Source: Marivivens geojensis
Lineage (GTDB): Bacteria; Pseudomonadota; Alphaproteobacteria; Rhodobacterales; Rhodobacteraceae
Assembly (NCBI RefSeq): GCF_023540835.1
Contig: NZ_JALKCU010000004.1
Span: forward strand, 1-64,000
Direction of reading: 5' to 3'
DNA length: 64,000 nucleotides
A program made the position numbers and the translations under genes. The notes below the pieces were generated by a model. The model was not told the origin of the DNA and ran no database searches. It saw only the letters and a list, made by a program, of their open reading frames with translations. How positions within the stretch are numbered: the stretch's first letter is position 1; the number at the start of each line of letters is the position of its first letter. Positions 62,767 through 64,000 of the stretch are shown piece by piece.

Positions 62767-63162
62767 GTGGAGAGTACAATGGGTGAGAAGAAAGTCCTCT
62801 TGGTCGAAGATGAACGGCCAATAACCAAGGCAATCGCGACGATGTTGGGTGCGGATGGTTTGGTGGTCGACATTGCATCGACAGCGGAAACTGCGCTCAC
62901 CCATATTGCCTCTCACAGGTATGACCTTCTGATCATTGATGCGAGCTTGCCCGACCAATCGGGCTTTGCTCTCTGTCAAACCATGCGCCTGTGCGACGAT
63001 TTCGACGAATTGCCGATCATCCTGATGACCATTCGCAATACCGACATTGAGGCCCGCAAGGCCAAGGCGGTGGGTGCTACCGCGACCCTGACCAAACCCT
63101 TTGGGCCTGCAGAATTGCGCGCAACACTGGCGCCATTTGTAGAGTTGGAGAGCCTGCAATGA
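62767..63162 (+). CDS. Single-domain response regulator
   Basis: 131 residues. Acid pocket E10-D11, phosphorylated Asp54 in LLIIDASLPD, Thr84 and Lys106 in TLTKPFG are all in place. No output domain. It overlaps the next gene by 4 bp (ATGA). It probably acts by protein contact with a partner kinase, perhaps linked to the acetate block. Confidence 0.9.
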   Translation: MESTMGEKKVLLVEDERPITKAIATMLGADGLVVDIASTAETALTHIASHRYDLLIIDASLPDQSGFALCQTMRLCDDFDELPIILMTIRNTDIEARKAKAVGATATLTKPFGPAELRATLAPFVELESLQ

Positions 63163-64000
63163 AGCTAGACCGCTTGCATCTGCGTCTTAGGATTTTGCTG
63201 TTCTTCGTGCTTATGACCCTCGGGGGTCTTGGGGTTTTTGGCGTCGGGCTCTGGCTTGGCAGTCAGCGTGAACAGGACGGTTTCCTTTTTGCAGAGATCA
63301 TCGGCGGTTTTGGTTTTCTGGGGCTGATGACGTGGATTTGGTATCTGTTCGATGAAAACCTCGCCAAGCCGATGCAATGGTTGGCTGGCGCATTGACCGC
63401 TCGGGCGCATGCGGACATCGAAGAGGAATTAGACCCGAAAACGGCGCGATATCTGGGCGATCTTGCTCCTGCCGCACGTGAGGTCACACGGCACCTTGCG
63501 CAAACGCGCAACGCCTTGGCCGAGACGGTCGCGCAGGAAACCACGCGTTTGATCACCGAAAAACAGCAGCTTGTCGCGATGGCCGCTGACGTGCCGTTTG
63601 GTGTGGTGCTCTGTTCTGGCACGCATAAAATTGCGTTCTACAACAGTGTCGCGGCAGAGATGCTGGACGAGGACCATCATCATCCTGGCTTGGACCATTC
63701 GCTATTCGATTTCCTTGAGCCTGAACCAATTTTGGATGCTTACAATCGTCTTTGTGCATACGGGCAGGGGCCCGATATGGTCATTCCGACCTTAGTCACC
63801 ACGGTATTGGGTCATCGAACGTTGAGCGCGCGTATGCGTTTGACTCACGCCGCCGACGAAAGCGATGTGACACCCGGTTATGTGATGTCGATTGATGATG
63901 TGACCCATGATTTGGCCGTGGTTGGACAATCGACGACCCTTCTCACGCGCGTTTTTGCTGATTTGCGACCGCATATGGCGTCACTTCGTACGGCGATTGA
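63159..64000 (+). CDS. Membrane PAS protein, start of an exonuclease/polymerase-epsilon-like or kinase gene (cut by window edge)
   Basis: The frame is open from the ATG to the end of the window (280 codons). Two hydrophobic segments (LRILLFFVLMTLGGLGVFGVGLW and IIGGFGFLGLMTWIWYLF) lead to a HAMP-like linker, a coiled coil (REVTRHLAQTRNALAETVAQETTRLITEKQQLV) and a PAS-like domain (AMAADVPFGVVLCSGTHKIAFYNSVAAEMLDED). In relatives of this cluster the C-terminus is often a DNA polymerase III epsilon-type exonuclease. That part is not in the window. Confidence 0.7.
   Translation, partial: MKLDRLHLRLRILLFFVLMTLGGLGVFGVGLWLGSQREQDGFLFAEIIGGFGFLGLMTWIWYLFDENLAKPMQWLAGALTARAHADIEEELDPKTARYLGDLAPAAREVTRHLAQTRNALAETVAQETTRLITEKQQLVAMAADVPFGVVLCSGTHKIAFYNSVAAEMLDEDHHHPGLDHSLFDFLEPEPILDAYNRLCAYGQGPDMVIPTLVTTVLGHRTLSARMRLTHAADESDVTPGYVMSIDDVTHDLAVVGQSTTLLTRVFADLRPHMASLRTAI

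Overview
The window looks like accessory DNA of a marine alphaproteobacterium of the Rhodobacterales (Roseobacter group). The basis is a repABC replication/partition module, a biotin ECF transporter (bioMNY), the block acs - DUF4212 - acetate-type symporter - DUF294/CBS/cNMP protein - response regulator, a fused cysNC, and moderately GC-rich codon use with scattered AT-rich insertions. No rRNA, tRNA or CRISPR array was seen. Because repABC sits beside housekeeping-type genes (class I fructose-bisphosphatase, cysD-cysNC, acs), the replicon is best read as a chromid or large repABC plasmid. An integrated repABC module in a chromosome cannot be excluded from 64 kb.

Layout. 1-165: 3' end of an IS5-type transposase. 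470-4440: AT-rich mobile segment with a Lon-like AAA+ ATPase, two unknown overlapping genes, and a mobilisation operon (MobC-like protein, a relaxase with His where Tyr is expected, a coiled-coil protein) behind a candidate oriT. 4477-12723: catabolic cluster (aldehyde dehydrogenase, luciferase-like monooxygenase, flavin reductase fused to a dead Nudix-like domain, alpha/beta hydrolase, AA_synth protein), divergent from a FadR-type GntR regulator across a perfect operator palindrome. It is followed by DUF1330, carboxymuconolactone-decarboxylase-like, AEC transporter and LuxR-type regulator genes. 12810-18475: cysD/cysNC sulfate activation, FAH-family, DsbA/FrnE-like and class V aminotransferase genes. 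18676-21404: small integrase/XRE island. 21635-23706: broken EPS-associated MarR-type regulator and an IS3 element with an amber stop in orfB. 23884-34098: surface polysaccharide locus (gmd, fcl, manC, then a fucosyltransferase, GT2, sialyltransferase-like, KpsS/C-like, GT8-like and 2OG-dioxygenase-like genes), partly AT-rich. 34241-43079: fbp, an exported Asp/His-rich protein, a membrane-anchored LuxR-type regulator facing a hybrid histidine kinase, a rhodanese-YedE-microprotein operon, SapC and a glutathione peroxidase. 43186-51471: AMP ligase and degenerate thiolase, nitroreductase, bioYNM and repCBA, with five copies of a GTTGACAGCTGTCAAC palindrome (probable parS) spread over 4.3 kb. 51692-55954: GAF-Fis regulator with its aldehyde dehydrogenase, an FkbM methyltransferase and a GntR regulator. 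56249-64000: acetate uptake and activation with a signalling tail that runs off the window.

How it fits together. The strongest system-level signal is the repABC centre. The parS-like palindromes carry the stop codons of repC, the thiolase and the nitroreductase. The copy between repB and repC supplies the -35 box of a predicted counter-transcribed RNA of about 56 nt, which would place partition-protein binding directly on the copy-number control promoter. The polysaccharide locus makes GDP-mannose and GDP-fucose and has a matching alpha-1,2-fucosyltransferase, so a fucosylated capsule or EPS is a fair inference.
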